A stretch of DNA of 64,000 bases, from assembly GCF_900110455.1 (NCBI RefSeq), contig NZ_FOIS01000002.1, positions 372,001 through 436,000 on the forward strand, read 5' to 3'. Under the pieces are notes generated by a model. The model was not told the origin of the DNA, made no database searches, and saw only the letters and a list, made by a program, of their open reading frames with translations. The stretch is from Natrinema salifodinae (GTDB taxonomy: Archaea; Halobacteriota; Halobacteria; Halobacteriales; Natrialbaceae). Within the stretch, counting starts at the first letter, position 1; each line of letters opens with the position of its first letter. A program made the translations under genes and the position numbers. Positions 32,395 to 41,871 of the stretch are shown here, piece after piece.

Positions 32395-32501
32395 GCGGGC
32401 CGATTATCGCGTCGCGCGTCGGCGCGCAGCGTCGCGACGAGCACCGACGAGGCGACTGCGAAGCCAACGATTCAAATCCCGGTCGACCCAAGTGACCGGC
32501 A

Positions 32502-33479
32502 ATGGGAAACGCTGCACTTCGGGACATCGCCGTCATCGAGGAGATCCCCTTCGCGGACGTCGAGGGCGTCGTCGCCGTCGACGCGCACAACTGGCTCTAC
32601 CGGTACCTGACCACGACGGTCAAGTGGACCGATAGCTCGAAGTACACGACCGCGGACGGGTCCGAGGTCGCCAACCTGGTCGGCATCGTCCAGGGGCTGC
32701 CGAAGTTCTTCGAGAACGACGTCACGCCGGTGATGGTCTTCGACGGCGGTCCCTCGGAACTGAAGACCGACGAGATCGAGTCCCGCCGGGAGCAACGCCG
32801 CAGCTACGAGGAGCAACTCGAGACCGCCCGCGAGGAGGGCGACGAGGTCGCCATCGCGCAACTCGAATCGCGCACGCAGCGGCTGACACCGACGATTCAG
32901 GAGACCAGCCGGGAACTGTTCCGACTGCTCGACGTGCCGATCGTCGAGGCGCCGGCCGAGGGGGAGGCCCAGGCCGCCCACATCGTCCGGCGCGGCGACG
33001 CCGACTACGTGGGCTCGGAGGACTACGACGCCCTGCTGTTCGGCGCGCCGCTGACGCTGCGCCAGCTGACGAGCAAGGGCGATCCCGAGCTGATGGACCT
33101 CGACGCCACGCTCGAGCACCACGACCTCACGCTCGAGCAGCTGATCGACGCGGCGATCCTCATCGGGACGGACTTCAACGAGGGCGTCTCCGGCATCGGT
33201 CCCAAAACGGCCATCTCGGCGATCACCGAACACGGCGACCTCTGGAGCGCCCTCGAGGCCCGCGGCGCCCACATCGAGCACGGCGACCGCGTCCGACAGC
33301 TCTTTCGCGACCCGAACGTCACCGACGACTACGAGTTCGACCCGACGATCGATCCGGACCTGGCGGCCGCGCGGGAGTACGTCACCGACGAGTGGGCCGT
33401 CGACCCCGACGAGGTCGAGCGCGGCTTCGAGCGCATCGAGGAGAGCGTCACGCAGACCGGACTCGACCGCTGGACGTGA
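32502..33479 (+). CDS. fen: Flap endonuclease 1
   Basis: FEN1 removes 5' flaps during lagging-strand synthesis and repair. The 325 residues contain the N region ([26 protein letters not shown]), the helical arch, the I region ([33 protein letters not shown]) and the helix-hairpin-helix [16 protein letters not shown], with the expected acidic metal ligands. The last eight residues QTGLDRWT resemble a PCNA-interacting PIP box, which anchors the enzyme to the sliding clamp, although the final aromatic pair is incomplete. Length is normal for archaeal FEN1. Confidence 0.95.
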   Translation: MGNAALRDIAVIEEIPFADVEGVVAVDAHNWLYRYLTTTVKWTDSSKYTTADGSEVANLVGIVQGLPKFFENDVTPVMVFDGGPSELKTDEIESRREQRRSYEEQLETAREEGDEVAIAQLESRTQRLTPTIQETSRELFRLLDVPIVEAPAEGEAQAAHIVRRGDADYVGSEDYDALLFGAPLTLRQLTSKGDPELMDLDATLEHHDLTLEQLIDAAILIGTDFNEGVSGIGPKTAISAITEHGDLWSALEARGAHIEHGDRVRQLFRDPNVTDDYEFDPTIDPDLAAAREYVTDEWAVDPDEVERGFERIEESVTQTGLDRWT

Positions 33480-33585
33480 GGACGACGGCGGACGCCGCCG
33501 CTCGCGTCTTGTCGGTTGCTCGCAGCACCGGTAAGGGGGTCGCCGGACGCAGGACCGAAGGGGCGCCCGCTCTTTCCCTCCCCCG

Positions 33586-34605
33586 ATGAAAGCCTACGAA
33601 GTTCAGGAAGCCACGAGCGACTACGAGGGTGTCGTCCGGACCGACCGCGACCGTCCCGAGCCGGCCGCCGACGAGGCGCTCGTCCGAATCCGCGCGGCCT
33701 CGCTGAACTACCGCGACCTGGCCATCGCGAACGACGACCTCGCCTATCCGGGCGCGTCGCTGCCGGTCGTCCCCCTCTCCGACGGGGCCGGCGAGGTCGT
33801 CGCGGTCGGCGACCGGGTCGACCGCCTCTCGGAGGGCGACCGCGTCGCGACCCCCTTCGCCCCCGACTGGATCGACGGCGAGGGCACGCCCGAGAAGATC
33901 GCCCGAACCGCCGGCGGAAACATCGACGGCGCGCTCGCCGAGTACGTCACCTTCCCCGCCGCGAGCCTCCCGATTCTCCCCGATCACTTCTCCTACGAAC
34001 AGGGTGCGACGCTGTCGTGTGCCGGCCTGACCGCCTGGCGAGCCCTCGTCGAGGACGGCGATCTCACCGCCGGCGAGACCGTCCTCGCGCTGGGAACCGG
34101 CGGCGTCTCGACGTTCGCGCTCCAGTTCGCGACGGTGCAGGGGGCCGAGGTCGTCGTCACCTCCTCGAGCGACGAGAAGCTCGAGCGCGCCCGCGAGCTC
34201 GGCGCCGCGGAGACGATCAACTACGAAGAGAACCCCGACTGGGGCGAGACCGTCCGGGAACTGACCGGCGGCGGGGTCGACCACGTCGTCGAGGTCGGCG
34301 GGCCGGGCACGCTCGAGCGTTCGCTGGCGGCCGCCGGGGTCAACGGCCACGTCCACCTCATCGGCGTGCTCGCCGGTCAGGACGGCCTGGTCCATCCGGG
34401 CCCGATGTTGCACAAGTCGCTCACCGTCGAGGGCGTGATGGGCGTCGGCAGCCGCGCGATGTTCGACCGGATGAACCGCGCCATGGAAGCCACCGAGCTG
34501 GAGCCGGTGATCGACCGCGTCTTCGACTTCGACGAGGTGCGGGAAGCCTACCGGTACCTCGAGGCCGGCGAGCACCAGGGGAAGGTCGTCGTTTCGCTCG
34601 ACTGA
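33586..34605 (+). CDS. Zinc-type alcohol dehydrogenase/quinone oxidoreductase family protein
   Basis: The 339-residue medium-chain dehydrogenase has a GroES-like N-domain (ALVRIRAASLNYRDL, VPLSDGAGEVVAVGDRVDRL) and a Rossmann domain (GETVLALGTGGVSTFALQFA; DHVVEVGGPGTLERSL). The usual catalytic zinc Cys and the structural four-Cys loop are missing (NYRDL replaces the Cys site), which fits the zinc-free NADPH:quinone reductase branch. The ATG at 33586 is the family start. The physiological substrate is unknown. Confidence 0.88.
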   Translation: MKAYEVQEATSDYEGVVRTDRDRPEPAADEALVRIRAASLNYRDLAIANDDLAYPGASLPVVPLSDGAGEVVAVGDRVDRLSEGDRVATPFAPDWIDGEGTPEKIARTAGGNIDGALAEYVTFPAASLPILPDHFSYEQGATLSCAGLTAWRALVEDGDLTAGETVLALGTGGVSTFALQFATVQGAEVVVTSSSDEKLERARELGAAETINYEENPDWGETVRELTGGGVDHVVEVGGPGTLERSLAAAGVNGHVHLIGVLAGQDGLVHPGPMLHKSLTVEGVMGVGSRAMFDRMNRAMEATELEPVIDRVFDFDEVREAYRYLEAGEHQGKVVVSLD

Positions 34606-34642
34606 GCGGGTCGGTCGCTGCGACTCGCCGCTGGCTCGCCGA

Positions 34643-35845
34643 TCACCGATCGGGCCGAAACCGGTCCGGAAGGGCCTCACGGTACGCGAGCCCCACCGCG
34701 TCTTCGACGCCGCTGACGGCGGAGAGATAGCCGATCCCGACGCTCGTTTTCACCGCCTTGGCCGGCCGTCCGGTGAGGACGCGCTCGCCCAGCGTCGCGA
34801 CCGCGTCGTCGCCGACGCTGACCGCCCAGCCTGGCGACTCGAACGAGAACGTCGCGAGTTCGGGCTCGGATCGGTCGGACCCGGCTTCACCGGCGGCGAC
34901 CGATCCACCGGAACCGGTCCCGGTCTCGGTCGCCGCGATCCGAGAGATGTTCTCGGCGACCGTCTGCGCCTCGCGGACGGCGGCCTGGGCGCTCGCCGGG
35001 ACTCGCTCCCCGTCGGCGTCGATCACGCTGACGGCGTCGCCCAGCGCGAACGTCCGCTCGTCGAGTCGGAGGTCGCCGTCCACGGGGGGTCGCTCCCCGG
35101 ACAGCGCGTCGGCTCCGCGGAGGCCGCCGGTCCAGACGAACTGCTCGTACGCGACACGCTCGCCGGACTCGAGGTGGACGTGCGCCTCGTCGGCCCGCAC
35201 GACGGTCGCCCCGGTCCGCACGTCGACGGCCTGGTCTTCCAGCGCGGCCCGAACCGCTCGCCGGAAGTTCGCCGGGAAGTTCGGCGCGACGCGCTCGAGT
35301 CGTTCGAGGATCGTGATCGTCGCGGCGCTGCCCTCCTCGCGGGCGAGCGCCGCGAGTTCGCCCGCGACCTGGACACCCGAGAGGCCGGCGCCGACGACGA
35401 CGATCCGAGGGCTGGAGTTGGAGCCGCCGGTACGGAACGTTTCGAGCGCCGTCCGCCGAATCCGATTCGCGTGGACCAGGCGCTTGAGCGGCGTCGCGTG
35501 CTCGCGAACGCCGTCGATGCCGTAGTAGGCCGTCCGGGCGCCGAGACAGACCGCCGCCAGGTCGTAGGAGAGCGAGCCGGACGAGAGGGACACCGTGCGC
35601 TCGTCGAGATCGACGGCCTCGGCGCGGGCGACGCGGACGGCGGCTCGATCGAGCACCGCCGGCAGCGGAATCGTGATCGCCGCGGCGAGTTCCGGCCGTC
35701 GAATGACGCGGTGGAGTTCGTGCTGGACCAGGTGATCCGGGGTGGCGTCGACCAGGGTGAGGTCGACCTCGTCGGGGAGGTCCCGCTCGAGCAGCCGCGT
35801 CAGGGTCAGTCCCGCGTACCCCGCTCCGAGAACGACGACGTGCAT
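34643..35845 (-). CDS. NDH-2-like FAD/NAD(P)-dependent oxidoreductase
   Basis: The 400-residue flavoprotein begins MHVVVLGAGYAGLTLTRLL, an FAD-binding GxGxxG fold, and has a second one in PRIVVVGAGLSGVQVAGELA, plus FVWTGGLRGADALSG and DERTFALGDAVSV for the FAD C-terminal motif. This is the layout of type II NADH dehydrogenases and sulfide:quinone-type enzymes. A type II enzyme would be useful because the complex I operon in this window lacks NADH-oxidising subunits. The ATG at 35845 was chosen since the fold starts there; the frame is open 43 codons upstream. Confidence 0.85.
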   Translation of the reverse strand: MHVVVLGAGYAGLTLTRLLERDLPDEVDLTLVDATPDHLVQHELHRVIRRPELAAAITIPLPAVLDRAAVRVARAEAVDLDERTVSLSSGSLSYDLAAVCLGARTAYYGIDGVREHATPLKRLVHANRIRRTALETFRTGGSNSSPRIVVVGAGLSGVQVAGELAALAREEGSAATITILERLERVAPNFPANFRRAVRAALEDQAVDVRTGATVVRADEAHVHLESGERVAYEQFVWTGGLRGADALSGERPPVDGDLRLDERTFALGDAVSVIDADGERVPASAQAAVREAQTVAENISRIAATETGTGSGGSVAAGEAGSDRSEPELATFSFESPGWAVSVGDDAVATLGERVLTGRPAKAVKTSVGIGYLSAVSGVEDAVGLAYREALPDRFRPDR

Positions 35846-35984
35846 ACGACCGGATTCGGACTCGAAGCGTATAGAAATAGATGGGGCCGTCGGTCGGGAC
35901 AGCTGTGTACCCGACAGCGGAACGGTAGCGACCCGGACCGCGGGCGGCTCGCGGTTCGGTCGAACTGAACGCACCGCGCCGCGC

Positions 35985-36272
35985 TCACTCGTCGGGCACT
36001 GTGTGCTCGTGGGAGCGGGGATCCTCGTCCGGTGCCGAAACGTCGACGCGACCGGCCCCGGTGACGACGACGGAACAACCGCTGTACCGGAACTGCACGC
36101 GGAGCTCTCGCGACCCGGAACGAACGATCGAATTGAGGGCTTCGGGTTCGATCACGTCGTAGAGCGGCGGTTCGAAATCGATCGGCGACGTGTCGTACGC
36201 GGTCGCCACGGCGTCGACGACCGCCTGGCTCGGCGAGCAATGCTCATCAGAAGGTGGACAGCTGTCGGTCAT
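35985..36272 (-). CDS. HalOD1 output-domain protein
   Basis: The 95-residue protein shows the HalOD1 pattern: SQAVVDAVATAYDTSPIDFE, PPLYDVIEPEALNSIV, VQFRYSGCSVVVTGAGRVDV. HalOD1 is a haloarchaea-specific output domain of signalling proteins, also found alone. Target unknown. It lies upstream of the NDH-2-like gene on the same strand but 139 bp away, so linkage is weak. Confidence 0.85.
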   Translation of the reverse strand: MTDSCPPSDEHCSPSQAVVDAVATAYDTSPIDFEPPLYDVIEPEALNSIVRSGSRELRVQFRYSGCSVVVTGAGRVDVSAPDEDPRSHEHTVPDE

Positions 36273-36395
36273 CGCCCTGGCTAGCGGAGACGCGTCCTAA
36301 AATATGTTGGAGATTAGATAAATTTTCGCGGGGACTTGAACCCGACGGTAGATTCCTCGGAACAGCACCAGTCTTCGGGGAAAGTGACGCGAAAC

Positions 36396-36866
36396 TCACG
36401 CGTCGTTCGTATACTTCCTTCCGAGGTGGTTGAACGTCCGGTTGTTCTCCTCGACGACGACGCTCGTCGTCGTAATTTCGATGCCGAGGTCGTGGAGTTC
36501 GTCGGCGACCGCCTCCGCTCGGTCCTGAGATCGGGTGACGAGTTCCACGTGGAGGTCGTCTTCGTCGGTCAGCAGCCGCCTGACGGTGATGACGTTCTCG
36601 ATGTCGCTCACCTTTGCGACGATGTCCTCGTCGCTCGCGTGGACCGTCCCGACGAGGAGCATCCGCTGTTCGAACCCGGCCTTCTCGTAGTCGATCGCGG
36701 GCGCGTATCCCGCGATGATCCCCCGCTCCTCGAGGTCGTTGATCCGGGAGGCGACAGTGCTCGCGGCGAGATCGACCTGCTCGCCGATCGATTCGGTCGT
36801 CGCGTTCCGGGCGTCGTCCTGAAGGGCGTGGAGGATCGCCATGTCGATCCTATCGAGATCCGCCAT
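36396..36866 (-). CDS. Lrp/AsnC family transcriptional regulator
   Basis: The 156-residue protein has an N-terminal HTH (MADLDRIDMAILHALQDDAR, ESIGEQVDLAASTVASRIND) and the linker LEERGIIAGYAPAIDYEKAGF. A C-terminal RAM-type ligand-binding domain (MLLVGTVHASDEDIVAKVSD, DLHVELVTRSQDRAEAVADE) follows. Such regulators form octamers and sense amino acids or similar. It is monocistronic here; the target is unknown. Confidence 0.92.
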   Translation of the reverse strand: MADLDRIDMAILHALQDDARNATTESIGEQVDLAASTVASRINDLEERGIIAGYAPAIDYEKAGFEQRMLLVGTVHASDEDIVAKVSDIENVITVRRLLTDEDDLHVELVTRSQDRAEAVADELHDLGIEITTTSVVVEENNRTFNHLGRKYTNDA

Positions 36867-37058
36867 CAGTGTTCACTACGAGTAACCTACGTCAACGATC
36901 CATATGACTCTTCAGGCGTTCTTATTTGGAAAATCGGCAGTTGCAGCCGGCGATCACCAGCAGCCATCGCGATCGATCGACGACTCGGCGGTCACGACTC
37001 CGTCCGGAGAGCGGAGGCAAATTCGGGAGCTTCGCGGCGGAGAGTGGAGTTCCGGCTC

Positions 37059-38042
37059 TCAGAACAGGTGCTTGTCCTCGTCGAGCAGCTTCGCGGGTCC
37101 GCCGACGTCCCAGACGGTCGTGGAGACGCCGCAGTCGGCGACGGCCTCCTCGACCTCGTCGACGTGTTCCTCGGTGGTGTTGACGTAGACGCTGGCGCCG
37201 GTGTCGGTCGAGAAGTAAACGGGGATGTCCTCCTCCTCGCGGAGTTCGCGCACGCGGTTGAAGATCGCCAGGGTGGCCGGCTGCCAGTAGATCCACCCCT
37301 CGGGACCGGTCATCGTCGTCGCCGCGAGCGAGAGCGAATCGTGTTCGGCGAGTTCGAACGCGCGATCGAAGTCGTTCTCGCGGAGGGCGTCGCGCATCTC
37401 GGCGATCTGGCCGTGAATGTGAGCGTTTCGAGCCTGGAACATGTGGCTGTCGGCGGCCTCGCGGTGGGCGTCCTCGGTCTCCTTGTGGTAGGGGACCAGG
37501 CCGACGACGATTTTGAGGTCCTCGTGGAGGTCCGACGGGATGCGCCGGGAGCGACAGTCCTCGTCGTTGAGGCCGGTGTGGAGCTGCGAGAAGGCACCGG
37601 TGACCGCGCGCGCGGCGGAGGCGGAGCCGACGCGGGCGATCGTGGAGATCACCTGCTTGGAGGCGTCGATTTCGGCCGCCTCTGCCAAGGCCATCGCGGC
37701 GGCCGCGAAGCCGGACGAGGACGAGCCGAGTCCGACGTTAGAGGGGAAACTGTTCTCGCTCTCGAGGCGGACGGGGTAGACGGTGTGGGCGGCGTCGGAC
37801 AGCGAGCGAGCCTTCTCGACGACGGCCTCGACCCGTTCGTACGCGCGTCCGTCGAGTTCCTCGCCGTCGACGACGAACGTGTCCTCCTCGTAGTCCATCG
37901 AGAACTCGACGGTCGTCCGAGTGTGGCTCGGCGCGGTGCAGACGCTGATACTATCGTGATAGGGGAGTCGCTCGATCTCGTCGCGCATCCCGTGATACTT
38001 GACTAACCCCTGAATGGGGTGGGCCATCGCCGTGGCTTTCAT
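37059..38042 (-). CDS. mvaD: Phosphomevalonate decarboxylase
   Basis: The enzyme converts 5-phosphomevalonate to isopentenyl phosphate in the haloarchaeal branch of the mevalonate pathway. The 327-residue GHMP-fold protein has HPIQGLVKYHGMRD (Lys15), the phosphate-binding SNVGLGSSSSGFAAAA, SASAARAVTGAF (Arg145) and YFSTDTGASVYVN (Asp280). These correspond to the Lys-Arg-Asp triad of diphosphomevalonate decarboxylases. The haloarchaeal enzyme uses the monophosphate; this choice is from family knowledge. The product feeds the polyprenyl synthase at 41.9 kb via isopentenyl phosphate kinase, not seen here. Start at 38042 (MKATAMAHP). Confidence 0.92.
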   Translation of the reverse strand: MKATAMAHPIQGLVKYHGMRDEIERLPYHDSISVCTAPSHTRTTVEFSMDYEEDTFVVDGEELDGRAYERVEAVVEKARSLSDAAHTVYPVRLESENSFPSNVGLGSSSSGFAAAAMALAEAAEIDASKQVISTIARVGSASAARAVTGAFSQLHTGLNDEDCRSRRIPSDLHEDLKIVVGLVPYHKETEDAHREAADSHMFQARNAHIHGQIAEMRDALRENDFDRAFELAEHDSLSLAATTMTGPEGWIYWQPATLAIFNRVRELREEEDIPVYFSTDTGASVYVNTTEEHVDEVEEAVADCGVSTTVWDVGGPAKLLDEDKHLF

Positions 38043-38315
38043 ACCCTGATACGTGGCTGAGGGCCGCTTAAAGCTCACGGCATCCTTCTGGACCCCGTTA
38101 TCGGGCCGCTCGGGCGCTCAATCGCCGCGTACGTGTTCATCTCCGCTGTCCACCGTCCCGCCGCCCTACCGCCCTCTCGATTACTGCTCCGTCGCGTCAG
38201 CCGCGTCGTCCGCATCGACGTCGGCCCCGCTCGCGTCCCCGCGGCCGCCAGGCGACTCGTCGCGCTGCCGTTCCGAACCGAACGGCTCAAATGCGCGCTC
38301 TCCAACGGATTCGGC

Positions 38316-38999
38316 ATGGGAACCCCGCTCGAGACCCGCGCCGACCAGGCGGCGGAAGTCATCGATCGCCTCGAAGACGCGTACCCGGACTCGACGATCT
38401 CGCTGCGGTACTCGAACCGGCTGGAGCTGCTGATCGCGGTGATCCTCTCGGCCCAGTGTACCGACGAGCGGGTGAACAAAGAGACGAAACACCTCTTCGA
38501 GAAGTACGACGGGCCCGAGGACTACGCGAACGCGCCCCAGGAGGAGCTCGCGGAGGACCTGAACTCGATCACCTACTACAATAATAAGGCCAAGTACATC
38601 CGCAGCGCCTGCGAGACCATCGTTGAGGAGCACGACGGCGAGGTGCCGGACACGATGGACGAGCTGACGGAGCTTTCCGGCGTCGGCCGGAAGACAGCGA
38701 ACGTCGTCCTCCAGCACGGCCACGACGTCGTCGAGGGGATCGTCGTCGACACGCACGTCCAGCGGCTCTCGCGGCGGCTCGGACTGACCGAGGAGGAGTA
38801 TCCGGAGCAGATCGAGCAGGACCTGATGGGGATCGTCCCCGAGGGCTACTGGCAGCAGTTCACCCACCTCTGTATCGATCACGGACGGGCGACCTGTACG
38901 GCCCGCAATCCCGACTGCGCCGACTGTGTCCTGGCGGACGTCTGTCCGTCCGCGAAGGGCGACAGCGAGATCGATCTCGCCTCCGGCGAACCGTGGTAA
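38316..38999 (+). CDS. nth: Endonuclease III (DNA glycosylase/AP lyase)
   Basis: Nth removes oxidised pyrimidines and cuts AP sites. The 227-residue protein has the helix-hairpin-helix ELTELSGVGRKTANVVLQHG with catalytic Lys126, the catalytic Asp145 in VVDTHVQRLSRRL, and the [4Fe-4S] cluster ligands C194, C201, C204 and C210 with the standard 6-2-5 spacing. I chose the ATG at 38316 because the family starts there (MGTPLETRAD); the frame is open upstream into an unlikely Arg-rich sequence. Confidence 0.95.
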   Translation: MGTPLETRADQAAEVIDRLEDAYPDSTISLRYSNRLELLIAVILSAQCTDERVNKETKHLFEKYDGPEDYANAPQEELAEDLNSITYYNNKAKYIRSACETIVEEHDGEVPDTMDELTELSGVGRKTANVVLQHGHDVVEGIVVDTHVQRLSRRLGLTEEEYPEQIEQDLMGIVPEGYWQQFTHLCIDHGRATCTARNPDCADCVLADVCPSAKGDSEIDLASGEPW

Positions 39000-39100
39000 T
39001 CAGCCGGTATCGGCGCTGCTGACCCGATATCACCGACACGCCGACCCTCGCAAGCCCAACGCCTTTTCAGGGACCGACGATACCCTCAATCGGGATCACT

Positions 39101-39361
39101 ATGTCCGACAACACCGACGAACGCGAGAACACCGGCAAGGACGAACACGGACGGGACGTCGAGCTCGCAAAAGAGAAGAGCGACCCCGAGGAGGCTCGAG
39201 ACGAGGAGGAGCTCACCGAGGAAGAGAAGGAGGCCCGCGAGCGACAGGACGAGGAAGAACGACGTCAGGATATCGAGCAGCAGTCCGCGGAACGAGAGGC
39301 CGACGCCACCGAGAACGCGAACCCGGACCACCACCGAGACGAGCCACCGTACAACAGCTAA
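39101..39361 (+). CDS. Highly charged disordered small protein
   Basis: The 86-residue protein is almost entirely Glu, Asp, Arg, Lys and Gln (EELTEEEKEARERQDEEERR) with no hydrophobic core. It could form one long charged helix or be disordered. Such proteins are common in haloarchaea and of unknown function. Its composition and the clear ATG at 39101 support it as a real gene downstream of nth. Confidence 0.6.
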   Translation: MSDNTDERENTGKDEHGRDVELAKEKSDPEEARDEEELTEEEKEARERQDEEERRQDIEQQSAEREADATENANPDHHRDEPPYNS

Positions 39362-39474
39362 CCTCGCTCCCGGCGCGATCGATTTCGCGTCCGCCCGTCC
39401 GACGGTAGCCAACGGCCGGTGGATCCCGCGTTTTTCGGCCGTTCCCGCTCCGTCCGAGGGACTGCTCTATCGTG

Positions 39475-40305
39475 TTACAATTCTGAATATCCTGGAACGA
39501 CCAGCGTCGGGAGCGTTCCGACGACCGAGACGGTGACCCGGGAGTCGACGGTAACCGTTCCGACCGACCGGCCGTCGGCCACGAGGGTGACATCGCCCTC
39601 GTCGCGTTCGACCGTCACCGCGAGGTCGTCGTTCGGCAGCACCCACCGCCTGGTCTGGGTCACGAAGGGAGCGATCGGTGCGACCGCGAGCGCGTCGAGG
39701 GCCGGCGAGAGCTGGGGTGCCTCGACGGCGCTCGCGTAACCGTGGCTTCCCGCGGGCGTCGCCGCGACGACGCCGTCGGCGCGGAAGGTCGCGACGTCGG
39801 ACCCCCGGCTTCGGACGCCGTACTCGGAGATCCGGGCCGGCTCGTCGGTGACCAGGGTCACGTCGAACAGCGCGCGTTCGTCGACGGCGGACGCGGAATC
39901 GGGGTCGTGGTCGTCAGCGCTCCCGGACTCGAGGGTAACGCCCAGCACGGATCGCGGCCGTCGGGCGACGTCCCCGTCGAGGACCGCATCGAGCGCGGCG
40001 ACCAGGCCGTCGCGGACGACCGACTCGATTCCGGAGACGGGGCCAACCGGGAGAATCGGCGTGTCGACGCCGGTGCGGGCGGCCGCGGCCAGGGCGGCCT
40101 CGCCGGCCGTAACCAGCACCGACGGGTCGGCCGCGAGCACCTCCTCGAGATCGCCGCTGACGTGGGTCGCATCGACAGTCGAGAGCGTCGACGGGTCGAT
40201 CGCGTCGATGTCGGCGCTCCCGCTCCGGTCAGCGTCGGTCGCCTCCCCCTCGCGATCGACGACGCCGACGACGGGGTCCTCGCCCGCGCTCCAGGCGGCA
40301 TCCAT
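39475..40305 (-). CDS. NAD kinase-like protein without the GGDG motif
   Basis: The 276-residue protein matches the ATP-NAD kinase fold in its C-terminal half: TFRADGVVAATPAGSHGYAS (compare DGhhhxTPTGSTAY), LSPALDALAVAPIAPF and VERDEGDVTLVADGRSVG. In the N-terminal half, where the catalytic GGDGT should be, it reads VLVTAGEAALAAAARTG. The Gly-Gly-Asp needed for phosphotransfer is thus absent, and the 'TPTGST' Thr/Ser are replaced by Ala/His. It is probably a catalytically dead or repurposed NAD(P)-binding paralogue. Start at 40305 (MDAAWSAGEDP) is the sensible one; the longer frame upstream is Arg-rich. Confidence 0.8.
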   Translation of the reverse strand: MDAAWSAGEDPVVGVVDREGEATDADRSGSADIDAIDPSTLSTVDATHVSGDLEEVLAADPSVLVTAGEAALAAAARTGVDTPILPVGPVSGIESVVRDGLVAALDAVLDGDVARRPRSVLGVTLESGSADDHDPDSASAVDERALFDVTLVTDEPARISEYGVRSRGSDVATFRADGVVAATPAGSHGYASAVEAPQLSPALDALAVAPIAPFVTQTRRWVLPNDDLAVTVERDEGDVTLVADGRSVGTVTVDSRVTVSVVGTLPTLVVPGYSEL

Positions 40306-40415
40306 GCCCGTCAGTTCACACGGGCCGCTCAAAAGCGTACGGTTGTCGGGCGCGCTCGCGTGCCGGCGTCCGATCGTCGCTCGCCTCGACGACGTCGACG
40401 ATGGGTCGACGGCGC

Positions 40416-41726
40416 CTACGCGTCGTAGGGCCAATCGCCGGTGATCCGCATCCCCTCTGCGAGGTCCTGGGATTCGAGATCTTCGACGATGGCCGCGGGC
40501 TCCCGGTGGTCGATCGTCACGTCCTCGCGGGCGAGTTCGACGACGTACTCGGTCAGGAGGATCGCCTGTTCGCGCAGCGTCCGGGGTTCGAGTTTCTCGA
40601 TCGTATCGGCGAAGGTATGACCCCAGCCGCGGCCGACGTCGTCCGCGGTCGACTTGACGTGACAGCCCGGGACGCCCCACTTGACCAGCGACCAGTGGTC
40701 GCTGTGTGGTCCGACCTGCGGCACCGTCTCGATCGGGTGGTCGTAGCGGTCCGCGACGTCGGTCGCCGCGTTCCGGAGCGCGTCGAACCCGTGCGTGACG
40801 ATCGAGAGGGTCCGATTCCGGACGACGCCGTCGCTGTTGACGACCGCCTTGATCGACTCGAGGTCCGCCCGATCGGCGTAGCGTTCGGACCCGACCAGGC
40901 CGACCTCCTCCGCGCCGAAGGCGACGAACTCGACGCGGGTCTCGAGTTCGTCCTCGCGGGCCGCCAGGGCGGCGGCGAGTTCGACCACCATCGCGGTCCC
41001 CGCGCCGTTGTCCATCGCGCCCTCGGCAATGTCGTGGGCGTCGACGTGGCTCGTCACGAGCACGCGCTCGTCGGTGTCGGGGCCGAGTTCGGCGCGGACG
41101 TTCTGGCTCTCAGCGTCGTGAATGTCCGCCTCGACGGAGACCGTGATCGACTCGCCGTCGAACCGCCTGGCCAGGCGCGCGCCGACCTCGTTCGAGACGC
41201 CGACGGCGGGGATCTCACCGATCGGATCCTCGTCGGTGCCCACGCTGCCGGTCGGCGGCAGACAGCCCTCGACGTGGTTGCGGTAGACGAAGCCGACGGC
41301 GCCGTTTTCGACGGCGTGGTAGTACTTCTCCCGGCGGTGGACGTACCGGTCGTAGTAGTCCGGGATGTCGCTGCGGACCATCACGATCGCGTCCTCGACG
41401 TCGGTCGACTCGAAGTCCTCGGGGAGGCCGTAGCCGAGGTCGAGAAGCGGCGCGCCGACGCGCTCGGACGGACTGCGCGGCAGGGCGATGCAGTCCTGGG
41501 TCGTGTCGCCGGCCGTGATCGCGCTGTCGCCGCGCGTCCAGCCCTGAATGTCGAAGGTGTCGAGGCGGGCGTTTCGCGCGCCGGCGTCGGCCAGCGCGTC
41601 CCGGGTCAGTTCGGCCGCCTCGCGTTCGCCCTCGCTGCCGGCCATGCGGTTCCCGACGTCGACGAGGGCCTCGAGGTGGTCCCAGCCGACGTCGCTGGTG
41701 AAGATCGTGCCGATCCAGTCGGACAT
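40416..41726 (-). CDS. M28 family zinc aminopeptidase
   Basis: The 436-residue protein has a PA-like insert (about 105-170; AIVMVRSDIPDYYDRYVHRR, GAVGFVYRN) and an M28 catalytic domain with the expected ligands. These are His227 in TSHVDAHD, Asp239 in GAMDNGAGTA, Glu273/Glu274 in FGAEEVGLVGS, Asp299 in VNSDG and His370 in GWGHTFADT. It lacks a signal peptide, so it likely acts in the cytoplasm on small peptides. The haloarchaeal acidic surface is evident. It follows the NAD kinase-like gene on the same strand with 110 bp between. Confidence 0.9.
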   Translation of the reverse strand: MSDWIGTIFTSDVGWDHLEALVDVGNRMAGSEGEREAAELTRDALADAGARNARLDTFDIQGWTRGDSAITAGDTTQDCIALPRSPSERVGAPLLDLGYGLPEDFESTDVEDAIVMVRSDIPDYYDRYVHRREKYYHAVENGAVGFVYRNHVEGCLPPTGSVGTDEDPIGEIPAVGVSNEVGARLARRFDGESITVSVEADIHDAESQNVRAELGPDTDERVLVTSHVDAHDIAEGAMDNGAGTAMVVELAAALAAREDELETRVEFVAFGAEEVGLVGSERYADRADLESIKAVVNSDGVVRNRTLSIVTHGFDALRNAATDVADRYDHPIETVPQVGPHSDHWSLVKWGVPGCHVKSTADDVGRGWGHTFADTIEKLEPRTLREQAILLTEYVVELAREDVTIDHREPAAIVEDLESQDLAEGMRITGDWPYDA

Positions 41727-41871
41727 GAGTACGGCTGCAACGTGGCGACACTGCCGTGTAACGGTTCCGCTCGCCCGGGCCGGCGGCCGCGAGAACGCCG
41801 CAGTAGTTTGTCCCTGTTGTTGACACGACTAACTGCGAATCTTTTTTAGCCCGCTCCCTCTCGGATCGGGT

